A DNA stretch of 64,000 nt from Lachnospiraceae bacterium (GTDB lineage Bacteria > Bacillota > Clostridia > Lachnospirales > Lachnospiraceae). This document shows positions 46,532-55,787 of the stretch, one piece after another. The notes under the pieces were generated by a model. That model saw only the letters and a list, made by a program, of their open reading frames with translations. It was not told where the DNA came from and searched no databases. Position 1 is the first letter of the stretch. Every line of letters starts with the position of its first letter. Location: positions 372,001 to 436,000 of the forward strand of contig CAJTDN010000001.1 of assembly GCA_910574865.1 (NCBI GenBank), written 5' to 3'. A program made the position numbers and the translations under genes.

Positions 46532-46552
46532 TCGCCTCTCCCGATTTCTTGA
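46510..46552 (+). terminator. Terminator overlapping the MATE stop codon
   Basis: TCAAGAAATCGGGAG pairs perfectly with CTCCCGATTTCTTGA, 15 bp around a 13-nt loop that holds the TAA stop. Confidence 0.75.
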
Positions 46553-46694
46553 CGCCCGTTTACCAGTAGCCCCAAAACAGCATCTACCAACCAAATAAAT
46601 CGTCACAATCCCCATCCTCTTTCTCAAACCCCATTTTTTCTGTATTAAATTGAACATCATATTCTCATTTCGATTGTTGATTTTGTCTTTTCTA

Positions 46695-46734
46695 TTGACA
46701 AATGCGCTTGTGTGGAATATAATGTGCTTGCACA
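46695..46734 (+). promoter_or_regulatory. Promoter and operator of the GntR-ABC operon
   Basis: TTGACA (46695-46700), 17 bp, TATAAT (46718-46723), a perfect consensus. TGTGCTTGCACA (46723-46734) is a dyad that overlaps the -10 and the start region, a typical YtrA-type GntR repressor site. Confidence 0.85.
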
Positions 46735-46767
46735 ATAAGTACATCATATGACGAAAGGAGGAAATTT

Positions 46768-47145
46768 GTGGAAATAATCATAAGCAGTAACACAAGCAAA
46801 CCGATTTATGAGCAAATCACTTCTCAAATTAAAGCCATGATTATGAGTGGCGAATTACAAACTGGCGACCCTATTCCCTCTATGCGGGCATTGGCAAAAT
46901 CAATTCATGTAAGTGTTATTACCGTTCAAAAAGCATATGAGGATTTGCAAAGGGACGGCTTCATTGAAACAACTGTTGGCAGAGGAAGTTTTGTATCGGC
47001 ACAAAATAGGGACTTTTATCAAGAGGAGCAGCAAAGGTTAGCGGAAGAACATTTGCAAGAAGCTGCCGACATTGGCCGTACAAGTGGAATTGCATTAGAA
47101 AAGTTAATTGAACTTTTAACGATGTTTTATCAAGAGGAGGATTAA
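46768..47145 (+). CDS. GntR family regulator (YtrA subfamily)
   Basis: 125 aa: a GntR winged helix (PIYEQITSQIKAMIMSGELQ near residue 12, IPSMRALAKSIHVSVITVQK near 36) with a short C-terminal tail rather than a ligand domain, which is the YtrA pattern. The GTG start follows AAAGGAGGAAATTT. It is the first gene of an operon with an ABC transporter and probably represses it. Confidence 0.9.
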   Translation: MEIIISSNTSKPIYEQITSQIKAMIMSGELQTGDPIPSMRALAKSIHVSVITVQKAYEDLQRDGFIETTVGRGSFVSAQNRDFYQEEQQRLAEEHLQEAADIGRTSGIALEKLIELLTMFYQEED

Positions 47146-47147
47146 AT

Positions 47148-48008
47148 ATGGACGCTATTTTACAGGTGGAAAATTTAACAAAACAGTACGCCGGCTTTAA
47201 GTTAGACCATGTTTCATTTTCTGTTCCAAAAGGAACTATTATGGGACTGATTGGCGAAAATGGAGCCGGAAAAAGCACAACCATCAATGCAATTCTTGAC
47301 CTTATCAATAAAGATGATGGTACGGTTACTTTTTGGGGACAGGAATTGTCATCTTCAAAACAACTCAAAGAGGACATAGGCATTGTATTCGACGGTATCA
47401 ATTTTTATGAAACTTTGACTCCTACGAAAGTTGGGAAAATTTCCAGTGCGGCCTATAAACAATGGGACGAATACTTATATCAAGATTATCTGAAACGTTT
47501 TCAACTTCCAACGGATAAAGAAATCAAGACACTATCCAAAGGAATGAAAATGAAACTATGCATAGCCGTTGCACTTTCTCATAAACCTAAGCTGCTGATT
47601 TTAGACGAAGCTACCAGTGGACTTGACCCTGTTATGCGTGATGATATTCTTGATGTTTTCCTCGAATTTGTGCAGGACGAAAATCACTCTATTTTGATGT
47701 CCTCTCATATTACAACGGATTTAGAAAAAGTTGCTGATTACATTACCTTCATCCACCAGGGCAAGGTTGTTTTCAGCAAAAGGAAAGATGACCTGCGCTA
47801 TCATTACGGTATTATTCGATGTGGGGCGGCCATTTTCGACCAGATCGACAAGCAAGAAATCCTTGCCTACCGCAAAGAGGATTATCAGTGGAATGTGCTT
47901 GTAGCTGACAAAGAAAAAGCTAAGAAAAAATACAAAAATGCAGTAGTAGACGATGCAACGATTGATGATATTTTGCTGTTGTATGTGAAAGGAGTGCAGA
48001 CTAAATGA
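47148..48008 (+). CDS. ABC transporter ATP-binding protein
   Basis: 286 aa with Walker A GENGAGKSTT near residue 38, signature LSKGMKMKLCIAVAL near residue 130 and Walker B LLILDEATSGLDPVMRDDIL near residue 150. Such YtrB/BcrA-like ATPases pair with an ABC-2 permease to export drugs or peptides. It starts 2 bp after the GntR stop, and its TGA overlaps the permease start (ATGA). Confidence 0.92.
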   Translation: MDAILQVENLTKQYAGFKLDHVSFSVPKGTIMGLIGENGAGKSTTINAILDLINKDDGTVTFWGQELSSSKQLKEDIGIVFDGINFYETLTPTKVGKISSAAYKQWDEYLYQDYLKRFQLPTDKEIKTLSKGMKMKLCIAVALSHKPKLLILDEATSGLDPVMRDDILDVFLEFVQDENHSILMSSHITTDLEKVADYITFIHQGKVVFSKRKDDLRYHYGIIRCGAAIFDQIDKQEILAYRKEDYQWNVLVADKEKAKKKYKNAVVDDATIDDILLLYVKGVQTK

Positions 48009-48652
48009 GAAGTCTTATTTTGAAAGATTTGTATAATATCGGACACAATGCGAAATCCATGCTGTTCATGTTGGCGGTACTCGCGGTTATCCTTAGCCCC
48101 ACATCTGGCGCGCCTTCATATATCATTGTAAGTGCTATTTTGTGTAGCATGATGATTGTAACGACCTTTACTTTTGATGACAATTCCAAGTGGACACGAT
48201 ATGCCATGATAATGCCCGTATCGAAGAAAAATTTGGTTGCAGGAAAATATGTTGTAATGACAATCTTCTGTGTGATTGGAAGCCTGTTTGGCTTGATAGT
48301 CAGCATGATCGCGGGGCTTGCTCTAAGAAAAATGACTTTTGACATTGAAGGAATCGTAGAGCTGCTCATTTTGGCACTGGTGGCATTAGCTTTGTCCCTT
48401 GTCTCCGGCAGTATGTCAATTCCGCTTGTGTTCAAATTTGGAGCGGAAAAAGCCCGTGTGTTACTGGTAGTATCTATTTTCGTCCCATTGGCTGTTTGCT
48501 TTGGACTTTACCAAGTCCTTGTTTTGCTGGGAATTGAACTGACAGAGCAGCTTATATTTATTTTGTTGTGCTGTTCCCCCGTTTTCGCTTTGGTTTGGTG
48601 CTATTTGATGTATTGCATCTGCTGCCGAATTTTTGAAAAGCAGGAACTTTGA
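48005..48652 (+). CDS. ABC-2 type membrane permease
   Basis: 215 aa with six predicted hydrophobic segments; MRSLILKDLYNIGHNAKSML is typical for small ABC-2 permeases of Firmicutes. It overlaps the ATPase gene by 4 bp (translational coupling). The substrate is unknown; the YtrA-type regulator suggests cell-wall-active or antibiotic stress. Confidence 0.85.
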   Translation: MRSLILKDLYNIGHNAKSMLFMLAVLAVILSPTSGAPSYIIVSAILCSMMIVTTFTFDDNSKWTRYAMIMPVSKKNLVAGKYVVMTIFCVIGSLFGLIVSMIAGLALRKMTFDIEGIVELLILALVALALSLVSGSMSIPLVFKFGAEKARVLLVVSIFVPLAVCFGLYQVLVLLGIELTEQLIFILLCCSPVFALVWCYLMYCICCRIFEKQEL

Positions 48653-48745
48653 TATAGAGGTATTTTCATGACACGGGCAGCGGTATGTGGTTTAATATAG
48701 ACGGTACAAATACCATGCTTGTCTGTCGTCGGAAAGGGGGACAAA

Positions 48746-48877
48746 ATGTTACAGACAGACAAGATTACCGCTTTATATTGCAGATTGGGCCAGGAAGATA
48801 TGCAGGCCGGGGAAAGCATTTCTGATTTCGGTTTATCCGATTTCATAAAAAGCTTCCATCACAAACAAATTCTTTAA
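48746..48877 (+). pseudogene. N-terminal stub of a large serine recombinase
   Basis: A 43-aa frame after GGAAAGGGGGACAAA reads MLQTDKITALYCRLGQEDMQ, the typical start of TnpX/Tn4451-type recombinases (ITALYCRLS.ED), then diverges and stops. It is too short to act. It marks the GntR-ABC segment as cargo of a past integrative element. Confidence 0.65.
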
Positions 48878-49018
48878 GTATTGTCTCTGTTACTGGCACT
48901 GGTTATACCGACATGCCATGTATGAATTTGGCTTTTTCTTTACAAAAAAAGTTCAAATATATCAGTTAGTAACTTATTTCAATTTGATTTCTACTTTGTA
49001 ATATTTCAAAAAATATGG

Positions 49019-49297
49019 TAGCGTCGGTGTACAGAAGGCAACACGGTCGATGAAGGGCATATTTCCCCTCTTTCGTCGTTACTTTCACTCCGCGTACGTC
49101 CTTGTACGCGTCGCTCAAGTGCCTTGAAAGGGGGGAAATATGCCTCTTCACGACTCTGCGACCTCACCCATAGGGATTTCAAGGGTTTTCAAGGAAGATG
49201 AATGAGGCGTACAAGGACGTACGCCGATTGAAGATGACGCTGAAAACCCTTGAAATCACATGGGCTGAGGCGTGTTGCCCTCTGTACACCGACGCTA
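49019..49297. mobile_element. Family 2 element, complete, with 27-bp terminal inverted repeats
   Basis: Both ends read TAGCGTCGGTGTACAGAAGG (or GGGCAACACG at the right) facing inward, with 26 of 27 bp matching. It is 279 bp long and flanked by TA, which suits insertion at a TA target as in mariner/IS630-type miniature elements. The interior folds into two strong hairpins: GGCATATTTCCCC../..GGGGGAAATATGCC and GATTTCAAGGGTTTTCA../..TGAAAACCCTTGAAATC. There is no transposase. It interrupts the 3' end of an HTH gene. Confidence 0.8.
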
Positions 49298-49724
49298 CAA
49301 ACAAAAGAGCCCCTATTATCAAAATCCCCCAACCAATATATGTTCCTTGATTTTCAGGATAAAGATAATTTATAGCTAAATGAACTGGACATAGAATAAT
49401 TGCAATCACTCCCCATAATATTTCCAATTTTCTTTTCATCTTGTTTGCTTGCTCTTTTTGTTTCTGTAATTCCACTAAATTTTGTTCTGCCTTTTTCTGA
49501 TAATTTTCCATTATAATCCTTTCTCCTGATAACAATTCGTTTACATTTATTCCAAGAATGTCACACAGCTCCATCATTATCGATACATCTGGACAGCTTT
49601 TTCCCGTTTCCCATTTTGAAACCGCCCTATTACTAATGTTAAGCTTTTCTGCCAGCTGTAACTGAGTAAGATTTTTTTCTTTACGACATTCAGCAATAAA
49701 TTTTCCAATTTTTTCTTGATTCAT
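49179..49724 (-). CDS. XRE-type HTH regulator with membrane helices, 3' end inside a repeat element
   Basis: 181 aa. Residues 1-66 are a Cro/C1-type helix-turn-helix (LTQLQLAEKLNISNRAVSKW near residue 19). Two hydrophobic segments follow at about 98-117 and 129-144. The last 40 residues, from ASVYRGQHASAHV on, are encoded by the family-2 element at 49019-49297, so the original C-terminus was lost by its insertion. GTAAGAAATG precedes the ATG. Similar HTH-membrane proteins act as small local regulators in Clostridia. Confidence 0.8.
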   Translation of the reverse strand: MNQEKIGKFIAECRKEKNLTQLQLAEKLNISNRAVSKWETGKSCPDVSIMMELCDILGINVNELLSGERIIMENYQKKAEQNLVELQKQKEQANKMKRKLEILWGVIAIILCPVHLAINYLYPENQGTYIGWGILIIGALLFVASVYRGQHASAHVISRVFSVIFNRRTSLYASFIFLENP

Positions 49725-49859
49725 TTCTTACCTCCTAGTTTTATCATACATAATAAGCATTTTTTTGGAAGGAACTATTGGTTGATTCTCTAATTCAACC
49801 ATCAGTTGACTACTAGTACATCGAATAATTAATGCCGGCTATTCTTTATCTTTTTTTGC

Positions 49860-49982
49860 CTATAGTTTTTTGTCAAACATTTCAATGTGATATTTTAAGC
49901 GCATAATTTCATCATCTATCTGTCGGCAAATAATAACCACTTGTAACTTTTCTTTTATATGTTCAATAATCTGAATATCCAT
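49860..49982 (-). CDS. Possible small 40-aa protein
   Basis: ATG at 49982 behind AGAGGTGACAA. The product begins MDIQIIEHIKEKLQVVIICR and is helical and amphipathic. It is not recognised. It is AT-rich like the rest of this block and could be the remnant of a larger gene. Confidence 0.4.
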   Translation of the reverse strand: MDIQIIEHIKEKLQVVIICRQIDDEIMRLKYHIEMFDKKL

Positions 49983-50209
49983 TTGTCACCTCTAACACAA
50001 TTATAAACACCTATACTGCCTTTATCAAGATTCTAATGCGGAAGGTACGAATACATGCACTAAGATTCCAGAAAAAAGCGACAGAGATTTAACCCTCTGC
50101 CGCTGTATTACCTATGTGTAAATAATTTCCTCGTTCACAATCTCCCTCGTGAAAATCATGTGACCGCCGTATTTGCCCCATACCTGCCCCATTTTCATTT
50201 CCGGGCAAG
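49983..50209. other. AT-rich gap without a supported gene
   Basis: A short minus-strand frame ending near 50117 (QVWGKYGGHMIFTREIVNEE) may be a gene remnant, but I cannot assign it. Confidence 0.35.
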
Positions 50210-50250
50210 AAAAAAGTGCCGGAAACCGTTGATTTTACGGCATCCGGCAC
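50210..50250 (-). terminator. Terminator of the GH43-GH3 operon
   Basis: On the minus strand GTGCCGGA.GCCGT and ACGG..TCCGGCAC form a stem, followed by TTTTTTCTT. It lies about 200 bp after the GH3 stop. Confidence 0.7.
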
Positions 50251-50448
50251 AAGGTGTACAATTTCATGCCCATGTAGGGCACATCCTCAATCGTATTTAT
50301 AGTGATATCGGAAGTATCATCACGGGAGGTTCCATGAATGGCGTTATAAAGCGATAATGTCCATTTTTATTTTCCTCACGGCCAAATATAAAACTAAACA
50401 AACGTGACTTGTACTCACGGCTGATGAAATCTGACGTGCGGTATACAA

Positions 50449-52914
50449 TCACCATACCTCAACTTCCGCGTAAAACGCCCGCTCGCGCCCCTCTATCCAC
50501 GCGTCCCTACCAATCATGAACGCGTCCGCCAGACGTATGTCTTCCGACGAGCTTCCCACCTGCACCTCGATTTCACCCTTCTCGATTTTCCACTTCATCT
50601 CACGGTCGAGGAACGCCGTCTGGCTGGCCCGCACGGTAAAGCGGACCGTCCGCTTCTCGCCCGTCTTCAAGTGCACGCGCGAAAATCCCGCCAGTTCCTT
50701 GACCGGCCTGGACACGCTGGCAAATGAATCACGCAAATAAAGCTGCACGACCTCGTCCCCATCATATTTTCCCGTATTTTCCACGGTTAATTCCACGACG
50801 GCCGCCCCCAGCGGGTCGATTTCCAAAGCAGGGGCCGCGCCGCTTTTCGCGCCTCGATTTAAATCCATTGTTTTCACGTCAGCCGCGGACAATTTCAAAT
50901 CCTTGTATTCGAACGTCGTGTAAGACAGCCCGTGCCCGAAGAAATAGCGCGGCGTGTGCGGCATGTCCACGTAATCCTTGAAGCCGATGCTCTCGCCCTG
51001 GTGCCATGCGGAGCCGTTCGGATGATTGTAATAAATCGGAACCTGCCCGGCGTTCCTGGCCACGGACACCGGCAGTTTCCCGCCCGGGTTGTACTCGCCC
51101 AAAAGTACCTCGGCAATCGCCTCCGCCCCCGTTTCCGCCGGATTCCACGCCTCCAAAATCGCGTCAAGGCACTCGTCCGCCGCGTCGCTGGAAATCGGCC
51201 GGCCATTGAAATGCACGCCGACCAGCGGCTTGCCAAGCTTCGCCGCCGCACGGATGAACGCGTCCTGGCAAACGGGCAGGTTGATGTCGGTCGCGTCCAC
51301 ACCCTCGCCCATCGAGGCCACGGAACACGAGCCGTGCTTGCCGCCCAGCGTCATGAGCACGACATCGGCATCCTTCGCCGCCACAAGCGCCTCGTCGATA
51401 TGGGAGAGGTCGTCCCCGGCAATCGCGTAGCCATAAGAATAGGTAATCTCCACTCCCGGCAATTTTTCCCGCAGCACTTCCAAGAGACTTTTGCACTTCG
51501 GCTTGATGTGGCGCAAAACGGCGTCAAATTCCTCCGTCTCGTCACTCTGGATCTGCGTCCCCGGCACGGTCAGCATCTGCTTTCCCTCCACACTGCCCGA
51601 TTTTAACCCGGCAATGGAATTGGCCACGGCATGGACGGCCTCCTCCATGCTCACGTGCGTGTACCCGCCGAAGAAAATGCGGGCGTTGGCGGCATGCGTC
51701 CCGACCACCGCGATTTTTTTCACACCCTTCGCAAGCGGCAACACGCCGTTATTTTTCAAGAGCACCATGGACTCCAACGCGGATTGCTTCGTGATTTTCA
51801 TGTCTTCTTTGCCGACAAAATCTTCCCGCAACGCCTCCCCGTCGAGCGCGAACGGGTGCTCGAAAAGCCCCATGCGAAACTTCGCCCGCAACACGCGCAG
51901 CACGGCGCGGTCTAGCACCTCCATGTCTGCCCGGCCATCCGCGAACCACGCCTTCAATTCGTCATTGTATGCCTCACGGCTGGGAAGCTCCACGTCCACT
52001 CCGGCCTCCATGCTCATTTTCCCGGCTTCCTCCAACGTCTCGCTGGCATGCTGGGCGTTATACACGTTGGCAACGGAACTATAGTCCGCTACCACGACCC
52101 CGTCAAACCCCATCTCGTCGCGCAAAAGCCCGGTCAATATTTTCCGCGAGGAAGACAACGGTTCTCCGTTCAAGGAGCAATAGCACGGCATCACGCCCCG
52201 CAAATTCGCTTTGGCAATCGCCGCCTGGAACGGTTTCCCATATACCTCGTCAAGCAACCGGTCGCCGATTTCCGCGTTCGCCCCATGGATGCCCCCGTAA
52301 GAGCCGTGGAATCCAAGGAAATGCTTCGCCACCGACTCGGCCTTGCGTCCCGCGACCTCCTGCTCCTGGATTCCCTTCGTATACGCGCATCCCATCGCCG
52401 CCGCCAACGTAGGATCCTCGCCATACGTCTCCCCCTGCCGTCCCATCCGGGAATCACGGGAAATGTCCAGCACGGGGGCAAGCACCTGCGTGATGCCGCA
52501 AGCCAGTTCCTGACGACCGACCACGTTCGCCACCTTCTCTTCCAATTCGGGATTCCACGACGACCCACGCCCAATTCCCGACGGGAAGCTGGTCGAATCC
52601 TGGATGAACGCCCCGCACAAGCCTTCCATGTGAAACGCCGCCGGTATCCCGTGTTCACTGTTTTTCAACACCATTTCCTGCGCCTTGCGCTGCCATCCCA
52701 CCACTTCTTCCAACGTTTCCATCTCGCGCATCCACAAGGTGCTAACCTGGCCGATGCCATGCTCGCAAGCCTTTTCCATCCCGTCCTCATGGCCCGGAAC
52801 CAGCCACATCCCGCAAACCTGTGCCATCTTCTCGTCCAGGCTCATTTTCCCAAGCAAGTCCTTTGCCCTCTCGTCCGGTGACAGTGCCGGGTTCAAATAT
52901 TTTTCCATTTCCAT
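50449..52914 (-). CDS. Glycoside hydrolase family 3 beta-glycosidase with Fn3-like domain
   Basis: 821 aa. The N-terminal barrel includes ELACGITQVLAPVLDISRDS near residue 136 and RMGRQGETYGEDPTLAAAMG near 156, KHFLGFHGSYGG near 195, and the nucleophile Asp in FDGVVVADYSSV near 275. The second domain and a C-terminal Fn3-like domain follow (AAVVELTVENTGKYDGDEVV near 691). There is no signal peptide. It belongs with beta-glucosidase/xylosidase types; the gene follows a GH43 enzyme in one operon, so together they probably trim an imported plant oligosaccharide. AGGAAAGGCGGGAC precedes the ATG. Confidence 0.93.
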   Translation of the reverse strand: MEMEKYLNPALSPDERAKDLLGKMSLDEKMAQVCGMWLVPGHEDGMEKACEHGIGQVSTLWMREMETLEEVVGWQRKAQEMVLKNSEHGIPAAFHMEGLCGAFIQDSTSFPSGIGRGSSWNPELEEKVANVVGRQELACGITQVLAPVLDISRDSRMGRQGETYGEDPTLAAAMGCAYTKGIQEQEVAGRKAESVAKHFLGFHGSYGGIHGANAEIGDRLLDEVYGKPFQAAIAKANLRGVMPCYCSLNGEPLSSSRKILTGLLRDEMGFDGVVVADYSSVANVYNAQHASETLEEAGKMSMEAGVDVELPSREAYNDELKAWFADGRADMEVLDRAVLRVLRAKFRMGLFEHPFALDGEALREDFVGKEDMKITKQSALESMVLLKNNGVLPLAKGVKKIAVVGTHAANARIFFGGYTHVSMEEAVHAVANSIAGLKSGSVEGKQMLTVPGTQIQSDETEEFDAVLRHIKPKCKSLLEVLREKLPGVEITYSYGYAIAGDDLSHIDEALVAAKDADVVLMTLGGKHGSCSVASMGEGVDATDINLPVCQDAFIRAAAKLGKPLVGVHFNGRPISSDAADECLDAILEAWNPAETGAEAIAEVLLGEYNPGGKLPVSVARNAGQVPIYYNHPNGSAWHQGESIGFKDYVDMPHTPRYFFGHGLSYTTFEYKDLKLSAADVKTMDLNRGAKSGAAPALEIDPLGAAVVELTVENTGKYDGDEVVQLYLRDSFASVSRPVKELAGFSRVHLKTGEKRTVRFTVRASQTAFLDREMKWKIEKGEIEVQVGSSSEDIRLADAFMIGRDAWIEGRERAFYAEVEVW

Positions 52915-53020
52915 GTCCCGCCTTTCCTAAATCCTTTTCCTATACGTCTTTCCTAATCTCACGCCCTCATTGCCAACCTGTTTTTCCGTATGCACGCCAG
53001 ACTAGCCGCCGCAAGCGCTC

Positions 53021-54070
53021 CTACTCGTAATCCTCGATTTTCCACTCGTCCTTCCAGTCCAGATATGCCATTTCCCCGTCGAACCGAAACGGTAACCACA
53101 CGTAATCGGCAATCGACGTATTGCGCGCCGAGTCATTGCCAAACTTCGGGGCAAGCACGCGCTCGCCCGTAAAATCCGGGTCGAACAGCTTCGCGAACTC
53201 TGCCGCATATTCCTCGTATTTCCAATCCATATGCCCCGGCAGCCATCGGTCAGCCACCGCCACGTACAAGTCCTTCTTCCCCGCCACCTTGAACACGGAC
53301 GACACCTGCGAATGGTACGAAGTGTGACTTTCATCCTGCGGGTGCGGATCGCCAAGCACCTTAAACGGCCCGTGCCACGTGTCGGCAACCGCCACTTCGG
53401 ACGGGTTCGGCATGTAGCCGGTCGTGCCCGACGTAATCAAATAATGCTTTCCCCTCCGATAAAAATGTGCCGTCGCCTCCCGCACGTACGGCGGGGAAAC
53501 ATGCGGGAAATGCGTGCTGTAATATCCTGTCACGTCCGTGTAGTCCGCCGTCAGGTCGGCACAAATTGTCTCCGAATGCACCCGCTCAAAATAATAATAC
53601 GCCTTCCCGTCCGGCGCCACCGCCAGGTCAAAATCCCCCGCGCTCATGTTAAGCGGCTTTAAATTCTCCCTCACGACCGTGTATGGGCCGAGAATGGAAT
53701 CCGCCGTCAGCACCGTTTCCGTCTGCTCGCCGCTTCGCCGCATGATTTTCAGCCAGCAGACGAACTTTTTCGTGTCCTCATTATAAATAATGTGCGGCCT
53801 ATCCATCATCTGTTTCGGGTGCAGGCCGGAATCCTCGTTTGTCAAATCCGGCCCGATAATCAGCCCCTTGTCCTCCCAATTGTACAAGTCCGTCGAGGCA
53901 TAACAACGCACGCCCCAATGCCAGCATGCCCCGTCCCCCACGGTCTTTTCCTTGTTTTCCCCATACCAATAATACACCCCGTCGATATACATGACAGAGC
54001 CGCCGTGCGCCTGGATGCGCTTCCCCTCCGTGTCCAGCCACACCTGGCCGGGTCTGATTGAATGATACAT
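53021..54070 (-). CDS. Glycoside hydrolase family 43, exo-beta-1,3-galactanase-like (subfamily 24 type)
   Basis: 349-aa single-domain beta-propeller without signal peptide. IQAHGGSVMYIDGVYYWYGE near residue 19, MSAGDFDLAVAPDGKAYYYF near 142 and PYVREATAHFYRRGKHYLIT near 195 (with a probable acid Glu) match the GH43 enzymes that remove galactose from beta-1,3-galactan of arabinogalactan protein. This subfamily is known for lacking the ordinary catalytic Asp base. GCAGGAGGGAAAGGTC precedes the ATG. It is upstream of the GH3 gene by 106 bp, same operon. Subfamily is inferred by eye. Confidence 0.85.
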   Translation of the reverse strand: MYHSIRPGQVWLDTEGKRIQAHGGSVMYIDGVYYWYGENKEKTVGDGACWHWGVRCYASTDLYNWEDKGLIIGPDLTNEDSGLHPKQMMDRPHIIYNEDTKKFVCWLKIMRRSGEQTETVLTADSILGPYTVVRENLKPLNMSAGDFDLAVAPDGKAYYYFERVHSETICADLTADYTDVTGYYSTHFPHVSPPYVREATAHFYRRGKHYLITSGTTGYMPNPSEVAVADTWHGPFKVLGDPHPQDESHTSYHSQVSSVFKVAGKKDLYVAVADRWLPGHMDWKYEEYAAEFAKLFDPDFTGERVLAPKFGNDSARNTSIADYVWLPFRFDGEMAYLDWKDEWKIEDYE

Positions 54071-54084
54071 GACCTTTCCCTCCT

Positions 54085-54290
54085 GCTATGAGCACTTGCA
54101 ATGAGCACTTAGTGCCTGTATTTTAGGCACTTACGTACGAATGCACTCCGCGCGCCTTGGCGAGGTCCTTCCGAGCCTAGCCAAGCGGAGTTTCCTCTCC
54201 CTAAACTTACGTGTGAATGTACCCCACGAGCCTAATCGCACGGAATTTCCTATGTTCACGCTTACGTGCGAATATCGACACCCACTATAA
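54085..54290 (-). repeat. Family 3 repeat, longest copy
   Basis: Starts GAGCACTTGCAATGAGCACT directly upstream of the GH43 ribosome site and goes on through TTAGGCACTTACGTACGAAT, the GGCGAGGTCC/GAGCCTAGCC foldable part, and a third ACTTACGTGTGAATGTACCC, CTTACGTGCGAAT. It abuts and overlaps the degenerate 3' end of the broken AAA-ATPase gene. Confidence 0.75.
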
Positions 54291-55711
54291 CAGAAAAAAG
54301 CCGAACTGCATAGTAACAAATTCGACTTTTCAAGCAAGAATTCCGATTTATATGGCATACCGAAAGGCAAAACATTCGCCACGTCGTTCATGAAGCGGTT
54401 CATATATTTCAAATCACTTTGTAGCAGGGCCTTCTTGAAATTGCCGTAGGAAGAGAGGTTTGCCGAAAACCAACCGGAAACCATCTTTCGAAACATGAAC
54501 AGCGTTTCATTGTTCGTAATCTTCAATTGATACCTGGATTCGCCGGAATCCATCAGGTACTGCATGCTTACTGGTTTCAAATATCCGCTTGCCATGAGGA
54601 GGCTAAAGACGGCCCCCAGCGTATCCTCCAATTGTTCAAAAATGATTTGTCCATCAAAAATCACTTCCAGAGCCTTTCCCGCAAGAAGGTCTTCCAACTG
54701 CATTTTCAACTCCGCATCGCCTTGCCTAAACAACTTGGAAACCAATGCATTGGAACTGGTGTCACCCCAATACATCCCATACCTTTTCGAATCTAAATAT
54801 TTCGTGATCGACCACGGATTATAAATGTCCTTATGACCTCCGAAAACAAATCCGTCATACCAAAACTTCACCGTTTCTTTTTCGCTCGAAAGCCCGCGCT
54901 CGTCCAATGCACGAAAAGCCTCTTCCTCCGTAAAACCGAAGGCCGTGCAATATTTTTCCGAGGTCGTGGTCACGACCTCCAAATTGTTTAAATCTGAAAA
55001 GAGAGATTCTTTGCTCACCTGGGTGATGCCGGTCAACATGGCACGATACAAGTACTCGTTCGTCTTAAACGTGTTATTGAACAGTTCACGGATGAACGCC
55101 ACCATTTCCCTCCAATAACCGTACACATATGCCTCCTGCAGCGGCGTGTCGTACTCGTCTAGGAAAATGAGAACCTTCTTGCCATAATAGCGTTCCAAAT
55201 ACATGGATAATTGATTTATTGCCGACGTTACAAATTGAAGGTCAATTCTTTTGTCAGGAGAAGACTTGTTTGTATAATTCTGAAATTCATCATAGTCTTC
55301 TTTTTCTTCCATACTAAGGGTATCACTCTTCTTCAAGTACTTGTGCGCTTCACAGGTATTTGCGATGGCCTTCACGATGCCGTTTACGGCACCTTGAAAA
55401 TGATTGGCTTTCACGCCCGCAAAGCTTATGGAAATAACCGGCCAGGTTCCCTGCATCTTTCAGTATTCTTCCTCGTTCCAGATAGAAAGCCCCTCGAACA
55501 AGTCCCCCCTTTGAGAGAACGTCGCGGAAAAGAAACAATTCAACATGTTGAGGTTCAACGTCTTGCCAAAACGGCGCGGACGGGTAATCAACGTCACGTC
55601 ATCGTTCCGCTCCCACCATTCCTTGATAAAATTCGTCTTATCCACGTAAAAGCATTTCGTCATCCTGAGCTTTTCAAAGCTTTGCGTACCAATGGATATC
55701 TGGGGAATCAT
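54290..55711 (-). pseudogene. Broken AAA-ATPase-like/DUF1703 family gene
   Basis: The reading frame from the ATG at 55711 (behind AAAAGGAG) has TKCFYVDKTNFIKEWWER and the Walker A-like RPRRFGKTLNLNML of the AAA-ATPase-like family. An in-frame TGA at 55460-55462 stops it after IWNEEEY; the same frame resumes with KMQGTWPVISISF and the Walker B VLIFLDEYDTPLQEAY. The C-terminal DUF1703 nuclease-like domain is missing: homology ends near FGMPYK and the frame runs into a family-3 repeat up to 54131. Nonsense mutation plus truncation mark it as dead. Confidence 0.8.
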
Positions 55712-55787
55712 CTCTTCACGCTCCTTTTCTATCACTTATAAAATTTCCGGATACTCTTCCGTTCCAATCATCGTGTTGAAGTTCTCG

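Noticed and set aside
55460-55462. TGA as a recoded codon (selenocysteine or other)
   Set aside because: No downstream stem-loop of SECIS type was evident, the expected residue is not Cys, and the gene is also truncated at the 3' end.
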